DNA from: Oegoconia quadripuncta
Taxonomy: Eukaryota > Arthropoda > Insecta > Lepidoptera > Autostichidae
Direction of reading: 5' to 3'
Length of the DNA stretch: 64,000 bases
NCBI GenBank assembly: GCA_949316235.1
Contig: OX438741.1
Span: 27,347,324-27,411,323 of the forward strand
In this document: in pieces, positions 1 through 13,260 of the stretch
Layout: every line of letters starts with the position of its first letter
Numbering within the stretch: the stretch's first letter is position 1
The notes under the pieces: model-generated
What the model was told of the DNA's origin: nothing
Seen by the model: the letters and a program-made list of their open reading frames with translations, nothing else
Database searches by the model: none
Program-made: the position numbers and the translations under genes

Positions 1-2520
1 TTCAATATTCCATGACATATGATTTGACTACAATCTTCGTTCCAATTAAGAAAGGTTTATTGTAGATAATCGGTCTTCTTCTAAATTTATTGACGCAGAG
101 TGGAACACTGGAATAGTACGGAGTGTCACTTTTGGTCCTGGCTAATAGAAGATATAAGTAGGTCTGAATACTTTAATATTTCATCAAATGCAAAATTATT
201 TATTACTACCGCCCAGGACACCTAATAAATAAGAATATTTCCAGGTAACTTCTCTAACCTCCGGTAGGGTTGAATGAAAGAGTTCTCTTTAGAGATAAGC
301 TCACTTTTATACATATTATATTACTGTACCTATTCGGTTTGTATGCATTGTGCAAAAAAGGATATCATAATAAAGAATATCTTTCAAAAATAAAGTCGAC
401 ACTTTATCTCAAGCCCGTTACAGCTGTTTTGTTACAAGAATTCCGAAGTACATAATGCCTCAAGTGCCCGATATTTTTCATTATTCTTATCCTTTACCGG
501 AATGGAACAATACTTGGCGTCAGAAATGGATAGATACAGACGTCTCCCTTGTAGGTATATCGATAATGTTTCTCGTAATAACAATTTTTTATTAACGGTC
601 CACGAGAAATATTAACAACTACATCGTTCAAAATTAAAGTCTGTTAGAACTATATCAACTTGTTTTTACATATCACACGGTTAATGTCTCGCGTCTGTTT
701 ATTAAAATAATAACACCGTGCACTGGCCGGTGTTACCGCTGGTTCACTGTAGGTACCTATTTGCCTATTTTTAAACGAAAAATCGATTTCACCTTTCGGT
801 TTCACTCTAACCACAGTAAATATGCAACTAACTCCATATTTAGTTGGTAAGACCGACGCTGTTTTATGCAAAATTTAAAATGGATAGTGTTGTAACCAGA
901 GCTTTCTGTTTCAGATCGATAATTCATTCCTAACTGCAATGTTATATGTGAAATCCTGTAGGTTTCTTGCGCCGCTTCGTTTACCACAAATGATTTCCAT
1001 TTTCGAAACGGTAGTAGCTTGGACGTACCTGCTGACTGACAGATAAATGCAAACCCTATTATTATTTCTAGTAGATATAAATTGACATTCATCAAATGAT
1101 ATCATTTGTCTTACGTTGAAATAAATGCTTGAAGTTTGAGGTTAAAATATATTTCTGTACAAGCTTAAACACAGAAGGGTTTAAAGACCCCAAAGATCGA
1201 TACTAATGCATTATGTTCACGAACCTAATAATAGGTATAACAAAACACGACGTAGTCGCGACTGGCTGCCACTTCTTCCTAGAATATAACTTAATAATGC
1301 ACGAGTTCGTTAGAGCAACGTGCTTCTTTTATTGATCAAAGTCCTTTGTCAGTTTGCCGACAGTCTAATACCATTTAATCAACTAATGACTTTTTTTTCT
1401 TAAGTATACGAGTAATAATGTCCGTGCGTCAGTGTTGTTTGTTCTTATGCGTGGAAAATGGATTACATTAATACTGAAAGTCGATAGCGTTCCAAGCCCC
1501 GATGGTAGATATTCATTAAAATATTATATGACATTTCAAAACGAGCTCAATAATTCTTTTATAGTAGAGTAGTTACCTATTATGTCATAATGAATTCGTT
1601 TGCAATTCCTATTGTAGCTATACAATATTATTGTTTAGAGTTTAAAATGAGGGACTCGCTGTAGATTGGATTTAAAATTAACGATAGTAAATTTTAATAT
1701 GAAGAACGTACAGTGTACTAATTGTATATTTCGGAAGTTTTTTTATGTAAATCAACATACTTTCCGGGTGACTTGTAAAAAAGCACTTTTTCAGTATTTT
1801 ATTTTTACTTTGTACTGTTTTGACGCTTTTTCAATACTTTTTTGGTCCTGTTTCAATTTCTGGCCTTAATGAAATGTAGGTACTCAAATAACACTATAGG
1901 TGGTGTAAGGCTTGAGAATATTTAAATTTACAGTCTGCATACTAACTTGACTTCGACAGTAGGAATCAGTAGGTGCACTGTACGTTAGGTAAGCATCTTG
2001 CAAATCGCTTCACAAATCGGGGTGGCTATTCTGTAAGCTTCTTTGTACGGTTCGCATCTGAATTGGTTTAGTGTTCTCTAATAATTGTAATAAAAGTTGC
2101 GCCTGTGGATTTACACAATAACATGGCTGACTATAAAAAAATTTAAGCATGCATTTATTTTAATTGAAAATTAAACGTAATAAATTAAATATCACATATC
2201 GATATAATAATAAAAGTAAATTAAACTACAAAAAATTGTACATATAAAATACTCAACTTATAGTTTGCGATAGATCTTGGAGGTAGGGTAGGTTGAGAGG
2301 TTAGCTGCATGATCTATTTTCGACAGATGTTGCAGAATAGAAACGGTACAGTCAGCGTCATAGTTATTCAAAGTTTTAGCGTGATGTATAGACATCACGT
2401 CTCGTGATCGTCTACTGATTTTAGAGATCTAATAACTTAAATAACAACTATGGTACCATTAACCATATAATAAAGTATATGATTAGTATGGACTGCATTA
2501 TGAAACTAGCTGCAGTTGTG
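1..2520. other. Unannotated AT-rich DNA
   Basis: I see no gene, RNA gene or recognisable repeat here. Reading frames are short (97 codons at most) and overlap on both strands without coding character. It may be intergenic or intronic. Confidence 0.6.
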
Positions 2521-2530
2521 AGAGAGTTCA

Positions 2531-2970
2531 CAGAACAGAAAGGGTACCTAAGAGCCATTACCTTTTTGTGCCAGATCTTTCAGAACAGGAAGGGTACCTA
2601 AGAGCCTTTTTGTAACCTTTTTGTAACACATCTTTCAGAACAGGAAGGGTACCTAAGAACCATTACCTTTTTCTGACAAATCTTTCGGACAGGAAGGGTA
2701 CCTAAGAGCCTGCCTCTATTACCTTTTTGCGACAGATTTTTCAGAACAGGAAGGGTACCTATAAGATCCTGCCTGTATTACCCTTTTCTGCCAGATCTTT
2801 CAGAACAGGAAGGTACCTAAGAGCCATTACCTTTTTGTAACAGATCTTTCAGAACAGGAAGGGTACCTAAGAACCATTACCTTTTTGTGACAGATCTTAC
2901 GGAACAGGAAGGGTACCTAAGAGCCTGCCTGTATTACCTTTTTGCGACAGATTTTTCAGAACATGAGGCT
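2531..2970 (+). repeat. Minisatellite of eight units, 49-59 bp each
   Basis: Eight tandem units begin near 2531, 2581, 2636, 2686, 2742, 2801, 2850 and 2900, with a degenerate ninth start at 2958. Each unit has a core CAGAACAGGAAGGGTACC, then a CTAAGAGCC-like stretch, ATTACCTTTTTGTGACA and AGATCTTT. Units fall into a short class (49-50 bp) and a long class (56-59 bp), the long class carrying an extra TGCCTGT-like insert. The unit at 2581 is an internally rearranged intermediate of 55 bp. The KpnI-type site GGTACC recurs in every unit. There is no coding capacity. It is a locally expanded VNTR and probably polymorphic. Confidence 0.93.
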
Positions 2971-2979
2971 GGCCGCATT

Positions 2980-4300
2980 ACTTATGTATACCGCGAGAAT
3001 TTTCCGCCACTTATGAAAATTAGCTATTGCATTCTTATTTAAGTACCTTCAAGAGTTCCTACGAAGACATTTCAAAACATTACTTGGAAAAAAGTTAATT
3101 GAAACAAACTTTACAGCGGCCATTAAGGGACACGGTAATCTAGGCAATTAGTAAAAATAAATTTGGTCCTAAAAGCTTGGAGTCGACATTAAGCTTCCAG
3201 CGAAATGGTTTGAAGTGGATTAAAGGATTAGGTACCTGATTAGGAAGCGGCGGCAATGTAAGCCATCTACACCGATCAATAGACCAGCCTTTGATACTTG
3301 ATATGCGTTTTCACGGAACATTTCCCGAGGGAATTATAAAATAAAATCTACTTTGTTTAGTTAAAGCAGAACCGAAAACGTGAAATCATTTGATTTTATC
3401 TTTAGACTTGTTCTCTAAAGTAGTCAATAGGTTTGTGGTTCCAGGCAAGGAGAGAGTTAAACCAACTACTGTTTCAGTCGTAAAAAGTGATTAAATAATG
3501 AAAGTATCCCAACAAAGACGGTGGATGAGCAACAGCGTTTGGTAAAAATCAGCACCTCTTCAGAGGCGAAGGATTATTCTCATTTTTATAGCTTTATGGC
3601 TTGTTTGAACACGGTTTTTCAAGCAAACTAGGTAAATGCAGCAAATAATCTTGCTAAGACGTAGAAAATTTCTCCACCTTCAGTTACTCATAAATGTAGT
3701 GTTGAGAAAACACGGTACTTCCATTAAGCTAGAAATGTATAACACAACTTTAGATAAATAATCCACAGCATCATCCCTCCGTTCTCTAACGCTACGTTGT
3801 ATTACTATGATGAATCGGTTTCTTTGTTACACACGGTACAATAGCTAATTTCACAGTAGGTCAAAACAATATAATATTATTTGGTGCTCGCTCATCCCAA
3901 GTAGACGTTTTAATTGGATTGGAGGCGAAGTGACAGTAATGTGCTTCCTTATCAGCACTATTATATTAATAGAAGACATACAAACAAAACACAACATAAA
4001 TATTGTTTATTGACGTACCTGTAATTAAAATAAATATAGACATTCGTCCTTAATGAAAAACACGCACTTTTTTATGAGTCGCTTTTAGAAAATCTTTAGG
4101 AATTTCATAAGTAGGTATACATACTTTACAAAATTTTGTGTTAGTTATTTTATTTTTGTATTTTTTTAATTTCAATTATTATGTTTATTGCTTTTTCACC
4201 GCGAGGGTTGGTGTAATGGAGAAGAAGCTTATAGGCCTAGGTATACGTATGGGTCACTATAATACCCTAACTTATATTGATTTATAATCCGCAAAATAAA
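2980..4300. other. Unannotated DNA
   Basis: Nothing recognisable: no long reading frame, tRNA-like promoter or inverted repeat that I could find. Confidence 0.55.
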
Positions 4301-4304
4301 AATA

Positions 4305-4612
4305 TATTCTATACCCATGATACCCCGCAATCCCCCGCTATATGAAAACTATAAAACTGGTCCCGTGACCCTGAGCCAGGATTGTCCTCGGCTGGATTAG
4401 ATAAACTCAGTAATCCTGAACATCCCGCGGCTGTAATGACAACACAAAGGGTTTGGCCGGCACCCACACGCGGCATTTCCATAAACGGCGGCGCCTGCTA
4501 CGGTAATCGTAGATCGTAGAACCTCAGGGTTGCCGAGCCCCGCAGTAAAAGCAGTAGGAGGTAATTTATTATCCGGCGGAATATATTCTATCGTAATCAT
4601 TTCATAAGATTC
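4305..4612 (-). repeat. GC-rich block, probable dispersed repeat
   Basis: This block of about 300 bp is much richer in G+C than its surroundings and has many CpGs. On the minus strand it holds a 67-codon frame (4600 to 4397) rich in Pro, Ala and Gly. I do not recognise the frame as a protein family. No splice sites or start context favour a gene. The block resembles GC-rich internal segments of lepidopteran retroelements, but that is an impression and not a match. It could instead be a conserved exon. Confidence 0.3.
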
Positions 4613-4818
4613 GGTGAAGGATTTATTATTATTATTTATTTATCTTTTTTACACAGATACAAGTAAATATTTACCCCAAAAAACAAATTGATCGATTTAT
4701 GTACTGATGGAGTACCCTCTATCCTTCTACAAATCAGGAACTTTAAAATTATAACTAGGAAGTTACACCACAAAAATTACGTATTTTTACTGGACGATTT
4801 AACAAAAGCCTGCAGCTT

Positions 4819-4993
4819 GTTTTTTTTTATGCACGACGGATTCGTACTTGACCTCAATCACACCTGATGTTAAGTGAAGATGAGGTCAAAGATGGAAGCG
4901 TATTGACCCGGATACCCCAACACATTTGGGGGACTGGCTACTTTATCTCTGACAACCGGAACACAACAATGCTATCAACGTTGCTGCTTGGCG
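4819..4993 (-). mobile_element. SINE A, 5'-truncated copy
   Basis: The plus strand shows a poly-T run, a GCACGACGG-like stretch, then CTCAATCACACCTGATG and the GACCCGGATACCCC block, matching the 3' two-thirds of the full SINE A copies at 24.7, 40.1 and 57.1 kb. Read on the minus strand it ends in poly-A. The tRNA-like head with its polymerase III boxes is missing, as expected of incomplete reverse transcription. Confidence 0.85.
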
Positions 4994-4999
4994 TCGTAA

Positions 5000-7900
5000 T
5001 TATGCGGTTTCCCAAGTTGAGTCCCGCCCGACTATCACAACCCAACCCAACCCTACATTTCTCAAAATCTGGAATGTAGTCAATGGAACGTTATCTCGAG
5101 ATCCCTTGGCATGCATACCTATTCGCCATCGTTAGAAGCTCATTTGTGGTAGTTTGGCAAATATACCAGTTAATAAGCAAGGGGGATAGATAAATACCCT
5201 GCCTAGGTACTCGGAAGATGCGTAAGTTAACTATTTTGAATAAGTATCGTCACTCTGTGGGCTATTGTTATGTTATTTGCCGAATTGACTAAAAACAAGA
5301 TTTTTGAAAGGTTATTCATCTGAACTTCATAGAAGCAGAGGCAACATTGGCTATCTACTTATGTTTTATGCACAGCTTTCCGACGGAAGCGGCTCTGCAT
5401 TTAGCATTTCCAAAACGAATCACCGGTACCCACATATAGACGAATAGGTAGGTATCGACATATTCAAATTCGGATAAAGCGTAAACAAGATCTTTTTCAT
5501 AAAGAAATCGTTAAAACGTCTATTTCGTTTTTAGAAGTAGGATATCAGTGAACCCAGCAGGTATTATCAGGGAGTTACATATTTCATGGAATTGGGTACA
5601 AAGGTACAGTTGTTGCTATGAGAACTGTACTAATTATATACCTAGTAATAAACAATTTATTTTAAATAAGAATAAGAATAAATTTATTGGATACAGAAAT
5701 AAATATACACAGTACAAAATAGCGATGATATCTAGTAGTTGGAAACTGTAGTGTAGCTATAAACGCCCATCTTCAAATGCCAACTATGTAGGAATATAAG
5801 GACTCTTATCAACACAAACTAAATTAGATCAAATTTTTGATTACTTCATATTTGGATCGTTGAAAAAATAAGGTTAGGAAAATGGACGTTAAGAAGAGGC
5901 ATATACTTAAATATGGAGTACATTACCACTTTAGGTTATTTTTATGAACACTTCAAGAAATACTTTCGAATAAATGGAGGTCATCATGTATTAATACTCA
6001 ATATTGCGTCGATCTGATGTAGTCGAAATGTTACCTATGTATCTTTGAATATCTTCCTGAATACATGCAGTCATACTCCGGCTAATTCCTATTATTTGAC
6101 ACGTGACGCCTTTTATTGTATCGTATTGTACTGCTGTTCTGTAACAAATCCTGGAACACTCGACTTGTGCCCTGGTAAGTCGTTTAGATTGAAAATTATA
6201 TGGTGAATGCTTCTACAAGCTTTTAGGATTTCACAAGTTTCAGACGTCATGCGTGCTTTGCATCTATATGGTGTATTACATCCTTTTACAAGTAGTTTAG
6301 CAAGATTGTTTTAAAAGTGCGATACTTTATGTTATTTCAGTTTTAATTCATAAAAGAGAAGTTTTTGAATATCACTGTATAATTTATAGAACAAGTTATG
6401 CTCCAAGCGCTCTTTTATTAAAATATACATAAGGAGTGGTCTGAATAAGGCATAACGAGACGGAGTCGAGTCAGTGATGAAAGGACGCCCTGTCACAGAC
6501 CTAATGAATAATAATTGTCGGTAGCAAAGCAATGTCAAGACAATCTACAAAATGAAAATGCGAAAGGGTAAAGGACGCTTAAAGCATTGCTTTATGTGAC
6601 ATGTTTATTTTAGTTGTAATTGTCATGCACAAGCTGTATAATTCTATAGCAAACCGTATATAAATCTTTGTTATACTGTAGTAAAGTTTCCTAAAGTTCA
6701 AGTTTCGGAGCTTTTCAATTTATAGTTGTATTGTTTACTTACATACAATGGAAAATATCTAAAACCGTTTACCTATAAAAGTAATTTTAATTGTTTAACT
6801 ACTTGTTATTTTAAATATTTAACATATTTACATGTCATGACTACCCGTTGAAAGTCTGCATGTCCACAAACAAGGAGACTAGGGTAATAAGAGACACAGA
6901 AGAAATGCCGTTTAATTTTAATACTTACTCGCGAAATAGCGAAATAACACAAGTGCACTTACGCACTTTAGAAATGTATTCATTGTAAATATAGAGTGGA
7001 AAAGGAAGTCGAAGTGCATTCCGTTAGATATTTATGTCTTGCTTGTTCACTATTCGCCCACGGCAAAATGTGTGTACATTATTGTACATATTCAGCATAG
7101 TTTCATACAATTTTTGGGCTAAATCAGCACTTATTCATCAATGTTTCATCAATTTTTTTTTCGCTAATATGAATTATGCGTGACGTTTCTTTATCTCAAG
7201 CTCAAGCTTCGTAAGGACTGTTTATTTTATGTAGAAATATACTCTTGACTATTTCTTTTAAAATAACTGTAAAACAGAAATATCATCTATTCATGATGCA
7301 GAAGAGGTTCGCACGGCTACGATAGTAAGTTCCTAGGTGTAATTTTCCCCTAGGGATAAACTGCGGTCCATATTTTTACTGCATATGCAGAAGCATTGGC
7401 CGTAGTAATAATATTCCCCAATGTGATTCTGGAAGGCAATTCAATTCATTTTAAAGCCGGTCATATTGATTTTTATCTTCAATATTAAAGAAAGTGTCAC
7501 AAACTCACAGCAAACATACACGGACCTTTCCTCTCAATGGTAGAGTATACGATATAATACGCTAGTAACTATTTTAAACTACGGCCGTCATGAAGCGAAA
7601 AAAAAATATTGTGCAAAAAACAGTCTTTCATTCTTTGGTGATTCTTTCACGGCTCGGTCCGCAGTCGTTTTCGGGCAATGCGAGTTTTTAAAAAGAAAGT
7701 ACACTAACCACGTTAAATGTAGATTTCCTTTTCACATACCATTATTCATTCGAAGTTTAAAAGACGTACGTACTTATTTTAAACGTCCGCAAGACTCATC
7801 GTAATTCTTGCTGTGTCGCATCCGAAAACACAGTCTTCGCGTAAGGTTATATACTTTTCACTACCACAGGCCAAGAAGTACGACATGCTTCGATTTGTCG

Positions 7901-8070
7901 AGTTAAGTTTTAACAAGAAATTTGAACACAGTCACAGAGCAGCAGCTTTGTGAATGTCATGTTTTATTAGATATTATAAACTAATAAAAGGAAATGGGAT
8001 TTCTTAACCTCTTTTGAAGTCAAAAAAATTCAAATGCGTCACTCTATGACTTAAAAGCATTCCCACTAAT
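5000..8070. other. Unannotated AT-rich DNA
   Basis: I see no gene or repeat in these 3 kb. The largest frames are under 70 codons. An A-rich stretch near 5655-5720 resembles a decayed retroelement tail. Confidence 0.55.
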
Positions 8071-8077
8071 AATACCT

Positions 8078-8257
8078 ATCCTACAGGAACCAGTCACTTA
8101 TCCGGGATAAAAAGTAGCATATATGTTAATCCAGGTCCTAATCTGTCAACCAACCAAATTTCAACAAAATTTGTCCAACCGTTTGAGCGTGACCAGGTAA
8201 CAAACATACATACATACTCTCACACAAACTATCGCATTTATAAATTAGTCGCGGTAC
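8078..8257 (-). mobile_element. LEP1-like Helitron fragment
   Basis: The order CCGGGATAAAAAGTAGC, then AATCCAGGTCCTAATC, then CCAAATTTC, a GTAACAAACATACATACAT stretch and ATCGCATTTATAA matches the copies at 16.1 and 21.1 kb. The GC-rich hairpin and CTAG end are missing, so this is an internal-plus-5' fragment on the minus strand. Known members of this family are non-autonomous and use a RepHel protein supplied in trans. Confidence 0.7.
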
Positions 8258-8799
8258 CCATATCTGTATGTTAGACACAAACAAGGTCAACTACTTAAAA
8301 ACACCACTATAATCATAACATATTCAACAAACTCTTTTTATTACTTTAAAGTTGTTTTATGTGTTTAATACGTCTGTTTAGCATTTGCAAGGTTGTTTTC
8401 AGCGTTCGAGTGAGGGGCAGCCGTGTGGAGCAGATCGTATATACTTAAACAAATTATCTAGCTCTGCATACGACTAGGTCAGGGCAAAGCGAACAAACAA
8501 TGCAACCTGCAGGGTATAATTGCAAAGCCATTTCTATGTTTATTTATAAAAACCACCAGACACTCTCTATACTCTGAAAATAACACCGAAGTCATAAAAA
8601 ATAATAATAATTTTAATTTCTCAATATCAAGAGGAATGATTCGGCTGTAAAACACACCAATTTATTCGAATTAATTAAGTAGTGTGTACCATTATACAAT
8701 ATATATATATTACATTACTATTTTAATTTACAAAAGTAGTAGGCATATTTTTAGTACAGACTGGCTTAAACATATCGCCTCGCTATTATTTGTATATAC

Positions 8800-8925
8800 C
8801 CTCTACCACGGTCGATATGCTACGAGCTCGGTTCTACAGTCGTCGTAGCCCGTAAACCTCTTTTTGCTACGCGAATTACTACGAGCCACCGAACGAGCTC
8901 AGTTTCGTTTAAAACATACTTGTGT
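8800..8925. repeat. CTACGAGC-rich segment
   Basis: CTACGAGC-like words recur several times (GCTACGAGCTCGG, GTCGTCGTAGCCCG, ATTACTACGAGCC, GAACGAGCTCAG) within about 110 bp, far denser than in the flanks. There is no open frame. It looks like part of a dispersed repeat, but no second copy lies in this window. Confidence 0.35.
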
Positions 8926-8939
8926 GATTGGCGTATACC

Positions 8940-10440
8940 CAGAATTTTATTACTGTAGGTACTTCATGGGTTGCCAAGATATAATCTAGTTAAAATTATA
9001 GCATTCGGTCTAATGTAGCTGGTAGCTAACAATCCATTCTATATTAGGTACTGTGCCTGCTCTAGCTAGGTGCGTGCTAATTTACGTATTACGAAAGAAA
9101 ATTAAGCTCGTGATTAGTATTTTTGATTATGATACGCTCCTTTGCTTATATACTAGACATATATGTTAAACAATCAGAATGCTTATATTAGTTAGCAGCC
9201 TGTATCAAAGGAACTTTACGCTTACTGAGGTATACTGGAAAACGCAAATACGTTCGAATAAGTCTATTCCGTTTGTCGCGCACGCCAAAAAGGAAGGTAA
9301 TATTTACCTTTTAATTTCGAGAGTAATGTGAAAATGTAAAACACACATGCACCAGATCGTATTTGGTTGAATTATTACTCAAAGTTTCGCGATTCTACAA
9401 AATGTATTTACGTAACGCCAGCCATGTATTTATATTTTCAGACTTAACTTTAGAGATTTTTCTGTCGAGGAAATTTCGGTTAACTGTGTCATCAAAAGAT
9501 CTCTAGCTTATGTCTTGTACTTTATTGCGTAATTAATACAAAATAATGTGTAGCGTATTGTTGACAAAACGGGGCTGGTTCTAAGCCGAGGTCTAATCGA
9601 CCGAACAGAATCCAGCTGTTGGCTATACAGCTATAATACAGGCATTTCACACAAGGGATAAAAAGTTTAGGAACACGTTTAGTTATGTCGGAATTTATGA
9701 CCACGTACCGATACATTTAGGGGCGATGGCAATAACTTCACGAAATGTTTCCGAATAAATAAACAGCTTTACGTGAGTAATGGCCATAAGTCTTTGTTTT
9801 ACTGAGACATTATTGGTTTCCAACAACAATTTCGAAACTCATGTACTAAAATCGTTTTGGATCATAATAAATATTTTACCTTTAAAAAAAAAGTCTAATG
9901 CGTAATTCCATTTTTGCTGTTGAATTTAAATTATTTTACATTCAGGTGTTTGATTGCAGCTACTCTATCCAATACAGAAGATTAAATCGTGTCAAACAGT
10001 AAATAACAAATAACTAAATAAAAACCTCAACCAGTATTTTCATTTGTACAATAAAGAGTTCACAAGCAAGCCGTTTCCAGAGATGCTTTTTAATTCATGC
10101 GTTTAGTTGCTGGTTGTCTATTCTTATTAAAATTTTTTATTGCAAAATTTACAATACATTTTAACATATATAAAAGTAGCTCTAGATTTGTTTCCAGATA
10201 TTCCTTGGCTACCTATTGCACGACTAAAGGTGTATCCTACATCAATATAATAATGTTCTATTTGACCTTTTCTTATCTTGATCAGTAACAATCCCACCGC
10301 ATTGAGAATAAAAATGTGTCTGGTTGTAAATTTAAGGTGCTCCAAAATTAAGTCGTAGGTATTTTTTCAGAAGTACTCTAGTTAGACCATCAGATTTCTC
10401 TGTCATTTATTATGTACCTACATGAACCACATATAATATA
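8940..10440. other. Unannotated DNA
   Basis: No recognisable gene, RNA gene or repeat. Frames at 9522-9716 and 10097-10345 are short and overlap on opposite strands. Confidence 0.55.
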
Positions 10441-10447
10441 CAAACTA

Positions 10448-10518
10448 GTACACCGCTTCGAAAAGGAAAATCATCTATGGGAAAAAAACCGGCCCAATAA
10501 ACCCACAGGATTAATGTT
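10448..10518 (+). repeat. Fragment of dispersed repeat L
   Basis: ACCGCTTCGAAAAGGAAAAT, followed by an ATCTATGGGAAAA stretch and CCCA(C)AGGAT, matches the segment around 20163-20225. It is a short 3' fragment of a family better seen there. Confidence 0.6.
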
Positions 10519-10519
10519 C

Positions 10520-11215
10520 TTAGTCAGTTCTTAGTCTTTGTTAATAACAAAAGTTTGTAGAACATGTTCTGTCCGCTAACATTCTATGACATTAATTTGA
10601 AGCACTTCGCCACAAAAATATAAAACAATTCATCGGAATATTGTACAACATCCGCAAAAAAGGCATCGTTACTCAGCCGACCAATTGTGTGCAGAATTGT
10701 GTGCACTACACAAAAACTGCTGGCGTTTCGACAAATAATGAATCGCAAGCCAATCATGGACTCATTTTTATTTTACTGCATTTGTTGACTGGATAAAAAT
10801 TACTTCGATTGCTAACCATGAGTTGTTGTTTATTCGCTTTGAGTGCGATCGGAGAATAACCTCGCTAGAAATGGATGGAACATACCGTAAGTACTATTTT
10901 TGTGCAATATGTATTCAATGCTTTGCATTGAAACTCAAGATTTGATCCTGTATTTTAAGATGAAAATTGTAGCTTATTTAAAAAAATATAAGATATTATT
11001 TGTGGCTGCACATATGGTACAGACAACATCATTTGTCAAGCCCCGGTCGTAATGACAGATAAAACTACTTTCAAATCAGTTCAAGCCTTTAGAAGTTATG
11101 GTGGAACTAGAAACGGACATACATCTAAAAAGTTAAGAGTAATGTGCCTTTGTCTATGTGTTTGAGTGGCCTTTGAAGGCAAAATGTATCTTGAACGTAC
11201 AATCAGTGAAATAAT
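10520..11215. other. Unannotated DNA
   Basis: Nothing recognised apart from a short direct duplication of AATTGTGTGCA near 10684-10705. Confidence 0.5.
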
Positions 11216-11400
11216 CTAATATATGCGAAAGTTTGGATGTTTGTTTGTTTGTTGCTCAATCACGGCGAAACGGATGAAGGGATTTGAATGAAATTTGGTA
11301 CATACGTAGAACCTATCCTGGAATATAGGATATATTTTAACCCAATGAAGTTCATGCGATAAACAAATTCAACATATCCGCGATGAAGTTATGTAATAAA
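11216..11400 (+). mobile_element. LEP1-like Helitron fragment, 5' part
   Basis: The sequence reads TCTAATATATGCGAAAGTTT, GGATGTTTGTTTGTTTG, TGCTCAATCACGGCGAAACG, then a stretch with GGAATATAGGATA. This is the 5' arrangement seen at 27.84 kb and, inverted, at 21.2 kb. The 3' CTAG end is not found. Confidence 0.75.
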
Positions 11401-12160
11401 AATGTATTATTATTCATCACCCAGAAAGTTTTGAGTTTTAATCGCCTACTTCAGTCAGTTGGTTTAGAATAACAATGGATGGAAATGGAAGGATGTAGCA
11501 GTAAATATTCTAACTAGGTACCTACCATAAAATATCAATAACGCCAACGAGTACAAATTAACACTTGAGTCGCGCTCCAAGGGCACTCATGGTCAAACTA
11601 AATGCCTACGATCGCGATAACACCATCGTCTGACAAGAGTACATGACCACGTATAACTGTGGCAAGCCTTTAATTGGTAAAATAACACTGAAAGATCTCG
11701 GCTCGTAAAAACTAGTAGATGTCAAATTTGTTTAATAAATCTTTTGTTTAATTACCATATTATTTGACCACACTACTACTATTAAAACCGGATGAGTTTT
11801 TTACGCGTAAGGAAAAAAATAGGGCATATTAGGTGAGTGAAATAGGCAGTTCAATTTTTTTTTGTTCAAAACATCGACCCACGCGCCGGCCGTAGATTGA
11901 TATGCGACTTTTAATTCTCATATTTTCTCCAACTTTTGTAAATTTATTACACCTACACAATGGTATATGCGAATTAAAAAAGAACCCCCATTTTATACCA
12001 TTTTTAATAATATATAAGATTGTTTTTTATTTCGTTATAAAATACCTGGATGACTTTATTATGATCTTACTTTCTCGGGCGTTTAAATTTTCATTTTATG
12101 TTATTCATATAATCATTTCGTTCGTTCTCTAAAGTACGGCATAATATTCAAGTTCCTAAT
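11400..12160. other. Unannotated AT-rich DNA
   Basis: A 76-codon frame at 11902-12132 encodes mostly Phe, Ile and Leu, as expected from A+T-rich DNA. I do not consider it a gene. Confidence 0.5.
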
Positions 12161-12171
12161 TCAAAAATCAA

Positions 12172-12360
12172 TACTGCCGCTTGGACTTGGAGCTAGTTTT
12201 TAATTTGTTTTTAAAACAAATTGTATAATTATTATTCACACAGCATATAATTTGAATAAAATTTAAATTTATTTAATTTATATTACAATACAATACAATA
12301 CAAATACACTTTATTGTACAAAAGGAGAACATACATTTTACAAAACACAATACTGATAAG
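12172..12360 (+). repeat. Dispersed repeat N with (TACAA)n tail
   Basis: CTTGGACTTGGAGCTAGTTT, then a TTGTATAATTATTATTC(A)C block and an AATAAA-like A-rich end, matches 21603-21690. It is followed at 12286-12305 by tandem ATACA units and ACTTTATTGTACAAAAGG. The combination suggests the 3' tail of a retroelement of unknown family. Confidence 0.55.
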
Positions 12361-12364
12361 AGTA

Positions 12365-13080
12365 CAATTATTCGACCGTATCACTAAAAGCGATATCTTC
12401 CAGGCAACCTTTGGGTGTAGGAGTTAATTTATATTACCTTGGCAAACGCATCAGTATTTCCATGTTTTGGATCTTTGGTTGATAGGTTTCTTTTATTTTT
12501 CTAGTTTTCTATATTCTGAATTTGGATTTACCTAACTGGACTGTGAGTGAAGATATAAAAAATAGTTTAATCATTAATCACGTCAATTTTCAATTTAAAG
12601 CGCTAATAACAGTTTTTGAGTAAAACTCTGTTACACACAGACGAACAAAGGAACAGACGTGCATGGGAATATTATAAGAGATTCTAATTTGATGCATTAC
12701 GTAAACCAAAAAAAGAGTAAGACAGAGTAAGGTGTATAAACATCCCTGTTTTTCCTTTGCTTTCCTAAAAAAATCCTGAACAAACAGAAAGCTATACCAC
12801 TTCGATATACAAAAACTTTATAATACCAAGCGTGCCGTTCACTTTATTAGAGTATTTTCGTCTCACCCATCTTAAATAACAGCCAGCGGGAAAATAAACT
12901 CATTTTACTTTCCTCAAAGTGTTATAATAAATTCTGTTTTTCAGAAACAATGCGAACATAAACAATGCAACTTCTTAATGACATGAAGAAATGAATCAGA
13001 TTATATATAACTTACGTATCATAAATTTTAAATACCCCAGAGTACCTAAATATAATAAAGCCATCCGTATTACATCAACT
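12365..13080. other. Unannotated DNA
   Basis: No recognisable feature. Confidence 0.5.
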
Positions 13081-13094
13081 CTTTAAAAGTTAAA

Positions 13095-13260
13095 TATATT
13101 TGAAACAGCTAAACCGATTTTCATCAACCTTGACTAAGAACCTTTCTCTTAGTTTTATCTTAAATAAAAAAAAAAACCGCGCTCAAATCGGACCACATAC
13201 TCGTATTATTGAAATATATCCAGACAAAGACTACACACACACTTAAAAATACATACTTAT
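13095..13260 (+). repeat. Dispersed repeat D fragment
   Basis: AACCGATTTTCATCAACCTT, then an A-rich stretch and AACCGCGCTCAAATCGGACC, is a combination shared by a widespread lepidopteran repeat class also seen here at 31.7, 56.5 and 63.8 kb. It is non-coding and its ends cannot be placed. Confidence 0.45.

Noticed and set aside
2531..2970. CRISPR array
   Set aside because: Units are contiguous and related along their whole length, with no unique spacers, and the genome is eukaryotic.
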